Assembly: GCF_013204885.1 (NCBI RefSeq)
Contig: NZ_JABMKX010000019.1
Location: 61,943 to 125,942, forward strand
Reading direction: 5' to 3'
DNA from: Paenibacillus tritici
GTDB lineage: Bacteria > Bacillota > Bacilli > Paenibacillales > Paenibacillaceae
Length of the DNA: 64,000 nucleotides
Part shown: positions 34,508 to 42,878 of the stretch, piece after piece
Position numbering within the stretch: the first letter of the stretch is position 1
Layout of the letters: the number at the start of each line of letters is the position of its first letter
Translations under genes and position numbers: made by a program
The notes under the pieces: model-generated
What the model was told of the DNA's origin: nothing
The model's database searches: none
The model's input: the letters and a program-made list of their open reading frames with translations, nothing else

Positions 34508-34610
34508 ATGTCGTGCCCACATCATAAAAAAGTAATTGTCGTAAAACTGCGCCCGGGTCAAAAAGCGATTATCGTTTGTAAGCATAAAAAACGCCGGCGC
34601 CATTGTTAAG
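34508..34610 (+). pseudogene. Small Cys/His/Lys-rich gene, apparently frameshifted at A6
   Basis: AAGGAGG lies 8 nt before the ATG, and a strong terminator follows the end. As sequenced the frame reads MSCPHHKKVIVVKLRPGQKS then DYRL and stops at 34580-34582. If one A of the A6 tract at 34560-34565 is skipped, it continues in +1 as AIIVCKHKKRRRHC to a stop at 34608-34610 next to the terminator, giving a 33-residue basic peptide with Cys and His at both ends. This suggests a frameshift mutation, phase-variable tract, programmed slip or sequence error. Confidence 0.5.
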
Positions 34611-34617
34611 GTGAACT

Positions 34618-34648
34618 AAAAAGAACGCTCATATGAGCGTTCTTTTTT
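34618..34648 (+). terminator. Terminator after small Cys/His-rich gene
   Basis: AAAGAACGCTCATATGAGCG plus TTCTTTTTT, a perfect palindrome followed by T6. Confidence 0.9.
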
Positions 34649-34822
34649 CATTTCCATTTCACTGATCAATATTTTCTTTCCGGCATTGGGCTGGTAACGA
34701 GTTATGGTTGGATGGTTAAGGGAGACGCCCGCGCCCGCTGAATTCAGGTGCACTAATGCTCCTCATTGGCTCTTTTTGGCCCATCCAAGCTCTCCCGCCA
34801 CCGCCACCGCCACGCCACACAC

Positions 34823-34854
34823 AAAAAAACCCCCGGCGCTTAGAGCGCCAAGGG
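34823..34854 (-). terminator. Terminator of glnA
   Basis: CCC-TTGGCGCT / AGCGCC-GGGGG stem and T7 on the minus strand, 10 nt after the glnA stop. Confidence 0.88.
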
Positions 34855-34864
34855 CTGCTGTATC

Positions 34865-36193
34865 CTAGTAAAGCGTCATGTACTGATCTCTTTCCCATTC
34901 GTGAACCTGGGTCCGGTAGATGTCCCATTCAATTTCCTTAAGCTCATAGAAGTGGGCCAGCGCATGTTCGCCGAGAGCTTCGGTGATGACATGGCTGCGG
35001 ACCATTTCGTTCAGGGCTTCCTTCAGATCGGACGGCAGGCTTGGGATGCCTTCTTCAATCCGCTCTTCTTCGGACATCACATAGATGTTACGGTCGATTG
35101 GAGCCGGAAGATCCATCTTACGTTTGATTCCATCGAGACCTGCCTTCAGCATTACAGCCAGTGCAAGGTAAGGGTTAGCCGCCGGGTCCGGATTACGAAC
35201 CTCAACGCGTGTGCTGAGCCCTCTCGAAGCCGGAATACGGATCATCGGGCTACGGTTACTTGCAGACCAGGCAACGTAGCAAGGTGCTTCATAACCAGGT
35301 ACCAGACGTTTGTAAGAGTTAACGGTAGGGTTGGTAATTGCAGCAAAAGCACGTGCGTGCTTCAGAATCCCTGCCATGTAATAACGGGCCGTCTTGCTAA
35401 GACCGAGTGTGTCGCTCTCATCATAGAACATATTCTCGCTGCCATTGAACAGGGATTGGTGAGCGTGCATACCAGATCCGTTCATACCGAACAGTGGCTT
35501 AGGCATAAAGGTTGCATGCAGGCCGTGATGACGGGCTATCGTCTTCACGACAAGCTTGAAGGTCTGAATCTGATCCGCTGCCTTGATGGCATCGGCGTAT
35601 TTGAAGTCAATCTCATGCTGGCCGGAAGCCACTTCATGGTGGGAGGCTTCAACCTCAAAGCCCATTTCCTCCAGGGTCAATACGATTTCACGGCGGCAGT
35701 TCTCCCCAAGATCCATCGGTGCCAAGTCGAAATATCCGCCCTGGTCGTTCAGTTCTGTGGTCGGGTTGCCCTTCTCATCGGTTCTGAACAGGAAGAATTC
35801 TGGCTCGGGTCCAACGTTCATAGCTGTGAAGCCCATTTCTTCCGCTTCCTGCAGACAACGCTTCAGGATGCCGCGCGGGTCTCCGGCAAACGGTGTTCCG
35901 TCCGGCATGTACACATCACAAATCAAACGTGCTACACGGCTGTCCGTCACCCAAGGGAAGATTACCCAGGTGCTGAGGTCCGGGTACAGATACATGTCAG
36001 ATTCTTCAATCCGCACATACCCTTCAATGGAAGAGCCATCGAACATCATTTTATTGTCGAGTGCCTTTTCAAGCTGGCTTACAGGAATTTCTACATTCTT
36101 GATCGTTCCTAACAGATCGGTAAATTGCAGGCGAATAAACCGGACGTTTTCGTCCTTGGCGATGCGCAGAATATCCTCTTTAGAAAAGCTCAC
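34865..36193 (-). CDS. glnA: Glutamine synthetase type I (alpha)
   Basis: ATP-dependent amidation of glutamate, the cell's ammonium-assimilating enzyme, acting with GOGAT. 442 aa is the short GSI-alpha form of Firmicutes, without the adenylylation tyrosine. Motifs: FDGSSIEGYVRIEESDMYL (Asp latch), EPEFFLF, GMHAHQSLF (glutamate and ammonia site), NRSPMIRIPASR, VEVRNPDPAANPYLALA. Feedback-inhibited GS of this type binds GlnR, and glnR lies 29 nt upstream in the same operon under a GlnR box. Confidence 0.98.
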   Translation of the reverse strand: MSFSKEDILRIAKDENVRFIRLQFTDLLGTIKNVEIPVSQLEKALDNKMMFDGSSIEGYVRIEESDMYLYPDLSTWVIFPWVTDSRVARLICDVYMPDGTPFAGDPRGILKRCLQEAEEMGFTAMNVGPEPEFFLFRTDEKGNPTTELNDQGGYFDLAPMDLGENCRREIVLTLEEMGFEVEASHHEVASGQHEIDFKYADAIKAADQIQTFKLVVKTIARHHGLHATFMPKPLFGMNGSGMHAHQSLFNGSENMFYDESDTLGLSKTARYYMAGILKHARAFAAITNPTVNSYKRLVPGYEAPCYVAWSASNRSPMIRIPASRGLSTRVEVRNPDPAANPYLALAVMLKAGLDGIKRKMDLPAPIDRNIYVMSEEERIEEGIPSLPSDLKEALNEMVRSHVITEALGEHALAHFYELKEIEWDIYRTQVHEWERDQYMTLY

Positions 36194-36222
36194 TTTACCC
36201 TCTCCCTTTCAAAATCTCTATA

Positions 36223-36633
36223 TTATTTATTAAAAAACCGGGATAGCTCACCTTGGATTAGAGACACTTGTCCCGGTCTTTTACCGGAAACCAGCTCCTG
36301 CTTAAGCAGACGGTGAAGCTGTGAATCAGACAACTCTCTACGTCTCACCTCTGTGTCAGGCGTAATAACCGTAGCTTCTTCAGATTCCTTCGAGACAGGA
36401 TTCATCACCTGCTTGATGCCGGCAATATTTACACCCTTCTCAATCAACGCCTTGATCTCGAGCAGCCGTTCGACATCATTAAAGGAGAACAACCGCTGGT
36501 TGCCGGATGTACGCGCAGGTACGATCAGGCTATGCTGCTCATAATAACGAATTTGTCTGGCGGACAGATCCGTTAACTTCATTACGATTCCGATAGGGAA
36601 TAATGCCATATTTCTGCGGATTTCATCACCCAT
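36223..36633 (-). CDS. glnR: MerR-family nitrogen regulator GlnR
   Basis: 136-residue repressor of glnRA and other nitrogen genes. The N-terminal MerR-type winged helix (MKLTDLSARQIRYYEQHSLIVPARTSGNQRLFSFNDVERLL) is followed by a dimer helix and a C-terminal GS-sensing tail (ELVSGKRPGQVSLIQGELSRFFNK). The order glnR-glnA and the operator at 36705-36721 support autoregulation, as known for Bacillus. Confidence 0.95.
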   Translation of the reverse strand: MGDEIRRNMALFPIGIVMKLTDLSARQIRYYEQHSLIVPARTSGNQRLFSFNDVERLLEIKALIEKGVNIAGIKQVMNPVSKESEEATVITPDTEVRRRELSDSQLHRLLKQELVSGKRPGQVSLIQGELSRFFNK

Positions 36634-36670
36634 GACTCATCCAACCTTCCAATGATCTTTTTCTCATCTC

Positions 36671-36721
36671 ATTGTACATTTCCTTATATGGCGTGTCAAT
36701 GGTATGTGAGTTTTTCTCACA
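36671..36721 (-). promoter_or_regulatory. glnRA promoter and GlnR operator
   Basis: On the minus strand, -35 TTGACA (plus 36694-36699), 17-bp spacer, -10 TACAAT (36671-36676). Directly upstream is TGTGAGTTTTTCTCACA (36705-36721), an exact match to the GlnR/TnrA consensus TGTNA-N7-TNACA. It lies about 60 bp or more from the glnR start. Confidence 0.9.
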
Positions 36722-36872
36722 AGATTTCTTGCGATCCTTGTGATACCCTTGTGAGATTAGCTGATCATTGTGGTGGATTTAGTAGATTTAGTTTCCCGAA
36801 GTATATCATATACACTAATCTTCAAGCAAAAATAACGTGGAACCCCGCCATCTTCCACATTCCTCCAGCCAT

Positions 36873-37090
36873 TTATATATAGACGCACTTAAGATTTGAA
36901 CTTCAATCTTCATCGTCACTGCGGTGAACATTTGGACTTCCGGCCGCTGCCCATCCCCAGATTTCTTGATTTAATCCGCTCTTCGCGGGTGAAATCCGGG
37001 GACAATGGCGGTCGCTACCGCTCCTCCAGTTCCAAATTTCCCCTCCGCTTCTTTTGCTTTTTGTTTATTTCTTTAGTGCCTCTTATATAG
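36873..37090 (-). repeat. Dispersed structured repeat, copy 2
   Basis: 218 bp, same orientation as copies 1 and 3. Its 5' edge lies 16 nt after the stop of the P-loop kinase gene (37106). It keeps both hairpins: GCGGT-AGCG-ACCGC and the long stem 36991-37005 with 36951-36965. Here GTCACC/GGTGAC of copy 1 reads GTCCCC/GGGGAT, a compensated pair. The ends are TATATAAG.GGCACTAAAG and CTTAAGTGCGTCTATATATA, an imperfect terminal inverted repeat of about 20 bp. Confidence 0.85.
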
Positions 37091-37105
37091 CTTGTATAGT
37101 AGACC

Positions 37106-37648
37106 TCATGTCATGTCCGCTTCGATGACCCATTCGCCTTCTCCGTCCGGAGTCTCGAATCCATTCAAAAACCGGGTCAGGATCTCCCCGGTAATCGGAA
37201 ATGCCGCATTGGCGTCCATCCGTACGCTCCTCAGAAGCAGCCTCTGCCGCAACTCATCAGGCTGCACCTTGAGATGAATCAAAGCCCACTCCCCACCGTA
37301 CTGCCCGATCAGCTGCTTGTATTCTTCCCGTCTCTGGCGCTGCCAAAAGCTGAAATCAACCACAACATGGCGTCCAACCTGAATCAGCCGCACAAGCTCA
37401 CCCCGCAGCTTCACCTCTGCCTGCTCCTTGAAGGATTCATAATCCGCTTCAGGATAATCCACGCCAAACCTGCCATGGGTACTCCAGATCTCCTCATCAA
37501 TGGACAGCCGGGCAAACCCCTCATGCTCAAGTTTGAGTGCAAAGGTAGTTTTGCCCGAGCCTGCCACACCGCACATCAATACGACAAACGGAGCTTTATC
37601 TGCAACCGCCCGCTGCAAGCACTGTTCCACTGCTGCTGATTCACGCAA
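37106..37648 (-). CDS. P-loop ATP-binding protein, kinase-like (AAA_33 type)
   Basis: 180 residues with Walker A CGVAGSGKTTFALKL, RLSIDEEIW (likely Asp/Glu of the catalytic site), VVVDFSFWQRQRREEY (Walker B-like) and a lid region RQRLLLRSVRMDANAAFP. It resembles small-molecule or nucleotide kinases related to chloramphenicol phosphotransferase and polynucleotide kinase. The substrate is unknown. It stands between the ynbB-like gene and glnR, where I recall none in Bacillus, and is followed by repeat copy 2. Confidence 0.85.
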   Translation of the reverse strand: MRESAAVEQCLQRAVADKAPFVVLMCGVAGSGKTTFALKLEHEGFARLSIDEEIWSTHGRFGVDYPEADYESFKEQAEVKLRGELVRLIQVGRHVVVDFSFWQRQRREEYKQLIGQYGGEWALIHLKVQPDELRQRLLLRSVRMDANAAFPITGEILTRFLNGFETPDGEGEWVIEADMT

Positions 37649-37701
37649 TCGGCTCTACCTCCTATAAGCTTATATCTCTCTTAAGGTTTCTTTGTGCCCA
37701 G

Positions 37702-38955
37702 CTATAACAAGTTGCGCTCCCTCATACTCTGCAGGGCCATCAACACTCCGTATTTCACATGGGAGTAAGTTAATCCTCCCTGCATATATCCGATATAGGG
37801 TGCCCGGATAGGCGCATCCGCTGACAGCTCCAGACTGCCGCCCTGGATGAACGTCCCCGCCGCCATGATAACAGGATGCTCATACCCCGGCATATCCCAA
37901 GGCTCCGGCACGACATGACTGTCTACCGCCGCTGCGCGCTGGATCCCCTGAACGAAGGCAATCAGATGCTCGGGCCCGTCAAAAGCTACCGCCTGGATCA
38001 GATCCGTACGCGGTTCATCCCAGGCCGGCTTGGTAGTGAAGCCGCAACGCTGAAACACGGCAGAAGCAAATATACTGCCCTTCACAGCCTGTCCCACCGT
38101 ATGCGGGGCCATGAACAGCCCCTGATACAAGCCGCGTGTTGTACCCAGCATGGCTCCCACTTCCCCGCCAATCCCCGGCGCAGTCAGGCGGTAAGCCGCC
38201 AGCTCCACCAGGTCTGCACGGCCGCAGATATAACCGCCTGTCTCGGCGATGCCCCCGCCGGGATTCTTGATCAGCGAACCGGCCACAAGATCAGCGCCGA
38301 CCTGCGGCGGCTCCAGCGTCTCGGTGAACTCTCCGTAACAGTTGTCCACGAATACGATGACATCCGGCTTAATGGCTTTTACCCTTGCTGTCATCTCACC
38401 AATCTCGGCAACAGTGAAGGATGAACGCCAGTCATAGCCGCGCGAACGCTGGATTCCGATCACCCTCGTCTTCCCGTTAACCGCTAAAGAGACCGCATCC
38501 CAGTCAATTGTGCCATCCTCTGTCAGTGCAGTCTCACGGTAGCCGATGCCGAAATCGGCCAAGGAGCCTGTCCCGTCGCCCGGCTTGCCGACTACTTTGT
38601 GCAGGGTGTCATAGGGGCGGCCTGTAATGTATAATAGCTCATCTCCGGGTCTTAGCACGCCGAAGAGTGCTGTTGAGATTGTATGAGTGCCCGAAGCAAA
38701 ATGCGGCCGTACCAAGGCGGCTTCCGCACCAAATACCTCGGCATAGACCAGATCCAGCACTTCACGCCCCCGGTCATTATAGGCGTATCCGGTGGAGCCT
38801 GCGAAGTGGAAATCACTCACATGCTGACGCTGAAAGGCTTCGATTACCTTCCATTGATTATGATCCACAATTCGGTCCAATGCCTTAACGGCACCTTCGA
38901 TTTCAAGCTCTGCAGCTTCCGCTGCCTGTAATAGATCCTCTGCAAATACTGCCAT
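37702..38955 (-). CDS. Methionine gamma-lyase-family PLP protein (YnbB-like)
   Basis: Fold-type I PLP enzyme, 417 aa, of the group often annotated as aluminium-resistance protein. PLP lysine in GSLIKNPGGGIAETGGY; the PLP-phosphate region SGTHTISTALFGVLRPGD and VDNCYGEFTE (Asp pairing to the pyridine N). C-terminal EPWDMPGYEHPVIMAAGTFIQGGSLELSADAPIR is typical for the family. Function remains unproven; a carbon-sulfur lyase is an inference. Conserved neighbour of hflX and glnR as ynbB in B. subtilis. Confidence 0.92.
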   Translation of the reverse strand: MAVFAEDLLQAAEAAELEIEGAVKALDRIVDHNQWKVIEAFQRQHVSDFHFAGSTGYAYNDRGREVLDLVYAEVFGAEAALVRPHFASGTHTISTALFGVLRPGDELLYITGRPYDTLHKVVGKPGDGTGSLADFGIGYRETALTEDGTIDWDAVSLAVNGKTRVIGIQRSRGYDWRSSFTVAEIGEMTARVKAIKPDVIVFVDNCYGEFTETLEPPQVGADLVAGSLIKNPGGGIAETGGYICGRADLVELAAYRLTAPGIGGEVGAMLGTTRGLYQGLFMAPHTVGQAVKGSIFASAVFQRCGFTTKPAWDEPRTDLIQAVAFDGPEHLIAFVQGIQRAAAVDSHVVPEPWDMPGYEHPVIMAAGTFIQGGSLELSADAPIRAPYIGYMQGGLTYSHVKYGVLMALQSMRERNLL

Positions 38956-39008
38956 TTCCCGTTGATCTCTCCTAACATGCTATATAATATTGACCCGATT
39001 CCGCGAGA

Positions 39009-39066
39009 AACCCCGCACAGCAAAGTGTGCCTGGATCGCGTCCGGGCACACTGATGTTTATGCGGG
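39009..39066 (-). terminator. Terminator of hflX
   Basis: CCCCGCA..AGTGTGCC / GGCACACT..TGCGGGG double-arm stem ending GGGGTTTCTC on the minus strand, 12 nt after the hflX stop. Confidence 0.65.
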
Positions 39067-39078
39067 GATATGGAATCC

Positions 39079-40368
39079 TTATTGCGGCTCCACGAATTCG
39101 GCCAGCTTGTAGCTCCACTTATCATAGTCTTCCTTGTTCAGCCGGACGTTATAGAGCACATCATTCTCCTCGTAATTCTGCTCAAGGACCTCTCCTACCC
39201 GGTAGAGCAGAGATGACAGATCCCCGCGGTCTCCGGGAATGCGGAAGATAAGCGTATCCCCGGCCAGCTGGCCAGTGATCATCTCAGTAATCCTCAGAAG
39301 GTCGTCCTCATTAAAAGCACTGATCTTCAAGAAGCCCTCACCTGCGGGTAGCATCTCAAGCTGTTCCGGCTGGCACAGGTCAGTTTTGTTGAACAATACG
39401 ATCTGCGGCTTCCCGGCCGCCCCCAGATCCTGCAGAATCGACTGGACGACGTCCATCTGCTCCTCACGCATCGGAGAAGACGAATCAACTACATGCAGCA
39501 CCAGATTGGCCTCATTCACTTCCTCCAGCGTAGCGCGGAAAGAGGCTACCAGATCATGCGGCAGATTCTGAATGAACCCGACGGTATCTGTTAGGACAAC
39601 TTCCTTACCGCCTGGAAGCTGTAGCACCCGTGAGGTCGGGTCAAGGGTCGCAAACAACTGGTTCTCAATATACACATCAGCGTCGGTAAGCTGCTTGAGC
39701 AGCGTGGACTTGCCGGCATTGGTATAACCCACCAGCGCCACCTGAACCGCGCCGCTCTTGCGGCGGCGTTCACGGTGCAGCTCACGTGTCTTCACAACCT
39801 CATCCAGCTGGCGCTTCAGCTCGGTAATCCGGTCGCGGATATGCCGGCGGTCGGTCTCCAGCTTGCTCTCCCCCGGACCTCTCGTACCGATCCCGCCGCC
39901 GAGCCGGGACAGATTCTTGCCGTGCCCCGACAGGCGCGGCAGAAGATAGGACAGCTGGGCCAGCTCCACCTGGATGATCCCTTCACGGGTTTTCGCCCGT
40001 CCGGCAAAGATGTCCAGAATCAGCTGGGTGCGGTCAATAATCTTAAGATCCAGGGCTTCCTCCAGATTGCGTACCTGTGCCCCGGACAGCTCCTGGTCGA
40101 AGATAGCGGTATTCGCGCCAAACCCGTCAGCAGCCATTCTCAGCTCCTCTACCTTGCCTTTACCGATAAACCATTTGGAATCCGGGGTTTCTTTATTCTG
40201 CCGGAGAACATCCAGCACCTCGACCCCGGCAGTCTCTGCCAATTGGACCAGCTCCTGAAGAGACAGCTCCGGATCTATCCCTGTGCGTTTGATTTTGTCT
40301 GTCACCAGGCTGACGAGGATTGCCCGGTCCTGTACATCGGTCTCTGTGTCATGTGTTGTCGTTGCCAT
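39079..40368 (-). CDS. hflX: GTPase HflX
   Basis: Ribosome-associated GTPase that splits stalled or heat-damaged ribosomes. 429 aa. N-terminal HflX domain with SGAQVRNLEEALDLKIIDRTQLILDIFA and the glycine-rich GIGTRGPGESKLETDRRHIRDRI; GTPase motifs G1 GYTNAGKSTLLKQL, G3 DTVGFIQ, G4 NKTD, G5 ISAFN. Start at 40366-40368. Preceded by spoVK and followed by a ynbB-like gene, as in Bacillus. Confidence 0.96.
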   Translation of the reverse strand: MATTTHDTETDVQDRAILVSLVTDKIKRTGIDPELSLQELVQLAETAGVEVLDVLRQNKETPDSKWFIGKGKVEELRMAADGFGANTAIFDQELSGAQVRNLEEALDLKIIDRTQLILDIFAGRAKTREGIIQVELAQLSYLLPRLSGHGKNLSRLGGGIGTRGPGESKLETDRRHIRDRITELKRQLDEVVKTRELHRERRRKSGAVQVALVGYTNAGKSTLLKQLTDADVYIENQLFATLDPTSRVLQLPGGKEVVLTDTVGFIQNLPHDLVASFRATLEEVNEANLVLHVVDSSSPMREEQMDVVQSILQDLGAAGKPQIVLFNKTDLCQPEQLEMLPAGEGFLKISAFNEDDLLRITEMITGQLAGDTLIFRIPGDRGDLSSLLYRVGEVLEQNYEENDVLYNVRLNKEDYDKWSYKLAEFVEPQ

Positions 40369-40425
40369 TCATTCCATGCTCCTTATCTGTTCTTCATCTA
40401 CAGCAGTCTAATTCTTAGAGCAGCC

Positions 40426-41400
40426 CTACCACCTGAAATCCTCCGTCCGCAGCGTCATCAGCTCCTGCTTGCCCGGACTTGTGCTCTCATACTGGTTCAG
40501 TAGCCTTACAGCCTGAGCCCGTACAGCCTTCTCAATACTGTTGCGTACATATCTTGCATTGCTGAATGCATGCAGGCTCTCTGTTTTTTCTATAAGCAAA
40601 TGCTGCTTGAGTTTGAGTATGGCCTGCGGCATCAGAATATAATCACGCTCTTTGGACATCAGCTCGGCAATCTGCAGCAGCTGGTCGATGGTATAGTCGG
40701 GAAATTCGACCTGAATCGGAAACCGCGAAGGCAGTCCCGGATTGCTCATCAGAAAATAGTCGATCTCGCCGGAATACCCGGCCAGAATCAGCACAAACTG
40801 ACTGCGGTGGTCCTCCATGGATTTGACCAGTGTGTCGATGGCCTCCTTGCCGAAATCCTTGTCTCCGCCCCGGGCCAGACTATAGGCTTCATCAATGAAC
40901 AGAATGCCGCCGAGCGCTTTTTTGACCAGATCCCGCGTCTTCTGGGCTGTATGTCCGATGTACTCACCTACCAGATCAGCCCGCTCAACTTCAATTAAAT
41001 GCCCCTTACTGAGGACACCCATCCGCTGGAACAGCTTCGCTATAATCCGTGCAACGGTTGTTTTGCCTGTGCCCGGATTCCCCTTGAACACCATATGATA
41101 GGCCTGGCTTCCGCTGGCAAGTCCGGCTTCACTGCGCATCTGGGCCACCTGCAACAGGGCATATATCTCGAATACCAGCTCTTTGATGTTATCCAGACCT
41201 ACAAGTGCATCCAGCTCCCTGCTCAGCTCCTGGAACAGTCCGCTATGGCTGCCGGTTTTGGGAGGAACCGAGCCCCCGGTGCTATCAGCCGGCAGACTGG
41301 TCACCGGAGCCGGAGCCTGATTATTCAGCACAATGTTAATCTGCCTGGACGGTCTGCGTTCATCCCGTCCGCTGCTTGCCGCCGCTACATGTCCGTTCAC
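40426..41400 (-). CDS. spoVK: Stage V sporulation protein K, AAA+ ATPase
   Basis: CbbX/SpoVK-type AAA+ ATPase, 324 aa, needed for spore maturation in Bacillus. Motifs: GNPGTGKTTVARIIAKLF (Walker A), ILFIDEAYSLA (Walker B), ILAGYSGEIDYFLMSNPGLPSRFPIQVEFPDY (sensor and Arg finger region), FSNARYVRNSIEKAVRAQAVRL (sensor 2). The first 75 residues are low-complexity and variable. The gene order spoVK-hflX-ynbB-like-glnRA supports the name. Confidence 0.93.
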   Translation of the reverse strand: MNGHVAAASSGRDERRPSRQINIVLNNQAPAPVTSLPADSTGGSVPPKTGSHSGLFQELSRELDALVGLDNIKELVFEIYALLQVAQMRSEAGLASGSQAYHMVFKGNPGTGKTTVARIIAKLFQRMGVLSKGHLIEVERADLVGEYIGHTAQKTRDLVKKALGGILFIDEAYSLARGGDKDFGKEAIDTLVKSMEDHRSQFVLILAGYSGEIDYFLMSNPGLPSRFPIQVEFPDYTIDQLLQIAELMSKERDYILMPQAILKLKQHLLIEKTESLHAFSNARYVRNSIEKAVRAQAVRLLNQYESTSPGKQELMTLRTEDFRW

Positions 41401-41490
41401 CTAGTTCACCTCATTATACAGGTCTGACTTGCTCTAACCAGTCTATTCCAGTGGCTAAGGTGATATTAGCAGTTTCGGAAATTAGCAGAT

Positions 41491-42150
41491 TTACAAAGAC
41501 AGCTGCTGGAATTTCCATTTGGTATAAGCCAGGATCTCACGGGACTTGTATTTAAGCATCGACATGACCTTAGACTCCGTAACGCCCAGTTGCGGGTTCT
41601 TATACCCAAGCTCACGCGCGGTCTCCAGAGCACGGCGTCCGTGGAAATCATGTGTAATAATTACTGTAGAGGACAGCCCCTTTTCCTGCAAAACCTTCTT
41701 ACTGAACAGCAGGTTCTCGTAAGTACTGGTAGACTGGCTCTCCAGGTAGATCACCTTCTCCGGCACGCCATGGGCCACCAGATACCTCTTCATTCCTTCG
41801 GCTTCCGTATACTTATAATCCGGCTGATCCAGACCCCCGGAGACGACGAAGTGGCTGAATGATCCCGAGCGATACAGCTCAAGCCCGTAATCCAGCCGTT
41901 CCTTCAGCCCGGGACTGGGTTCATCCCCCCACATCGACATGCCCAGAATTACACCCGCATCCGCCTTCACCATAGGTGAGGTGGTTACGGCACTGTTAAT
42001 TCTGTTGAACACCAGTCCGCACCAGAACAATCCGGCTATAACCAGGACCAGAAGCGTAACCAGCAACACCCGTTTCCGGCGGGGGTGATGGCGCTTCCGT
42101 GAGACTTTGCGGATAGGGGATGATCCCCGTTTATAGACATACCATTCCAT
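41491..42150 (-). CDS. SanA/YdcF-like DUF218 membrane protein
   Basis: 219 residues: short basic N-terminus, one TM helix (about 28-47, VLLVTLLVLVIAGLFWCGLV) and a DUF218 domain (VKADAGVILGMSMWG, FSHFVVSGGLDQPDYKYTEAEGMKRYL, EKVIYLESQSTSTYENLLFSKK, VIITHDFHGRRALETARELG). Members affect the cell envelope; the active site is unproven. Start at 42148-42150 with GGAGG. The reading frame extends to 42270, but that part overlaps the DUF402 gene. Confidence 0.9.
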   Translation of the reverse strand: MEWYVYKRGSSPIRKVSRKRHHPRRKRVLLVTLLVLVIAGLFWCGLVFNRINSAVTTSPMVKADAGVILGMSMWGDEPSPGLKERLDYGLELYRSGSFSHFVVSGGLDQPDYKYTEAEGMKRYLVAHGVPEKVIYLESQSTSTYENLLFSKKVLQEKGLSSTVIITHDFHGRRALETARELGYKNPQLGVTESKVMSMLKYKSREILAYTKWKFQQLSL

Positions 42151-42152
42151 GA

Positions 42153-42707
42153 TTATTTCCTCCTGAATTCTCCATGATGAAACAATTCGGCCCGATGCTT
42201 GAGTGAAAGGGAGAAATACGGAAAGGCATGAGCGTCTATAGCGCGCAGGATCGAATGGGCTGTCGACCAAGCTAAATTATAATCACTGTCTGTGATATCT
42301 TCCCGCTCCAGCGCCTCCTCCAGTTCATCCTCGTCCAGCAAAAACACTTCACCATTCCACAGCACCACAACGTCCAGATACAAATCGTCGAACCAGGGCA
42401 CCCCCTGATCCGTTACTCCCTGGACCTTGCAGGTGTCAATATACCACTGCACGATATTTTGCCGTTCATCAAACATGGCCGTCACAATATAGTGGCCGTC
42501 CTTGGGAAAATACTGCAGCCATGAATATCCCTTGTCCGCTATGCGGTATGTATGCCTGCCATAACTCTTCCATAGCGGCTCTTTCAGCCCGTAAATGGTG
42601 TAGAGTGTGATATAACCGCTGAATTCCCGGGTTTCCACATAGCGGCAGGCAAAATGGCGGCGCGTAATTCTGCGCCAGTTGGCCCGGTCTCCGAATTTAC
42701 GTTTCAT
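42153..42707 (-). CDS. DUF402 family protein (YgaC-like), putative nucleotide phosphatase
   Basis: 184-residue DUF402/FomD-like protein: LYTIYGLKEPLWKSYG, YSWLQYFPKDGHYIVTAMFDERQNIVQWYIDTC, WFDDLYLDVVVLWNGEVFLLDEDELEEAL. The Tyr/Asp/Glu cluster matches the metal-binding face of the family. Some members hydrolyse nucleoside di/triphosphates, so that role is inferred. Start at 42705-42707 after GAGGG. It is 3 nt from the DUF218 gene: one operon. Confidence 0.88.
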   Translation of the reverse strand: MKRKFGDRANWRRITRRHFACRYVETREFSGYITLYTIYGLKEPLWKSYGRHTYRIADKGYSWLQYFPKDGHYIVTAMFDERQNIVQWYIDTCKVQGVTDQGVPWFDDLYLDVVVLWNGEVFLLDEDELEEALEREDITDSDYNLAWSTAHSILRAIDAHAFPYFSLSLKHRAELFHHGEFRRK

Positions 42708-42781
42708 ATGAATAACCCTCTTCTGATAATGGTGCATACAGCTTAACACATTTCGCATAGACACTCAAAGCAAGCAAATAG

Positions 42782-42837
42782 AAAAACCCGGCAGCCGGGA
42801 ATTCTGCCTGTTGCAGAGCTCCCGGAGCTGCCGGGGG
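42782..42837 (-). terminator. Terminator of pbp1A-like gene
   Basis: CCCGGCAGCtcc...GCTGCCGGG and T5 on the minus strand, about 40 nt after the stop. Confidence 0.85.
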
Positions 42838-42878
42838 AAAAGTTGCTTATTGTGAACATCCGCCTTACAGCACTTCTA

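Noticed and set aside
34716..34941. Small frames between glnA terminator and upstream gene
   Set aside because: Overlap the glnA terminator and the CCGCCACCGCCACC low-complexity run; no translation signals.
34901..36112. 403-codon plus-strand open frame opposite glnA
   Set aside because: Mirror of a strongly conserved gene; high GC third positions keep the opposite strand open. No ribosome site or domain.
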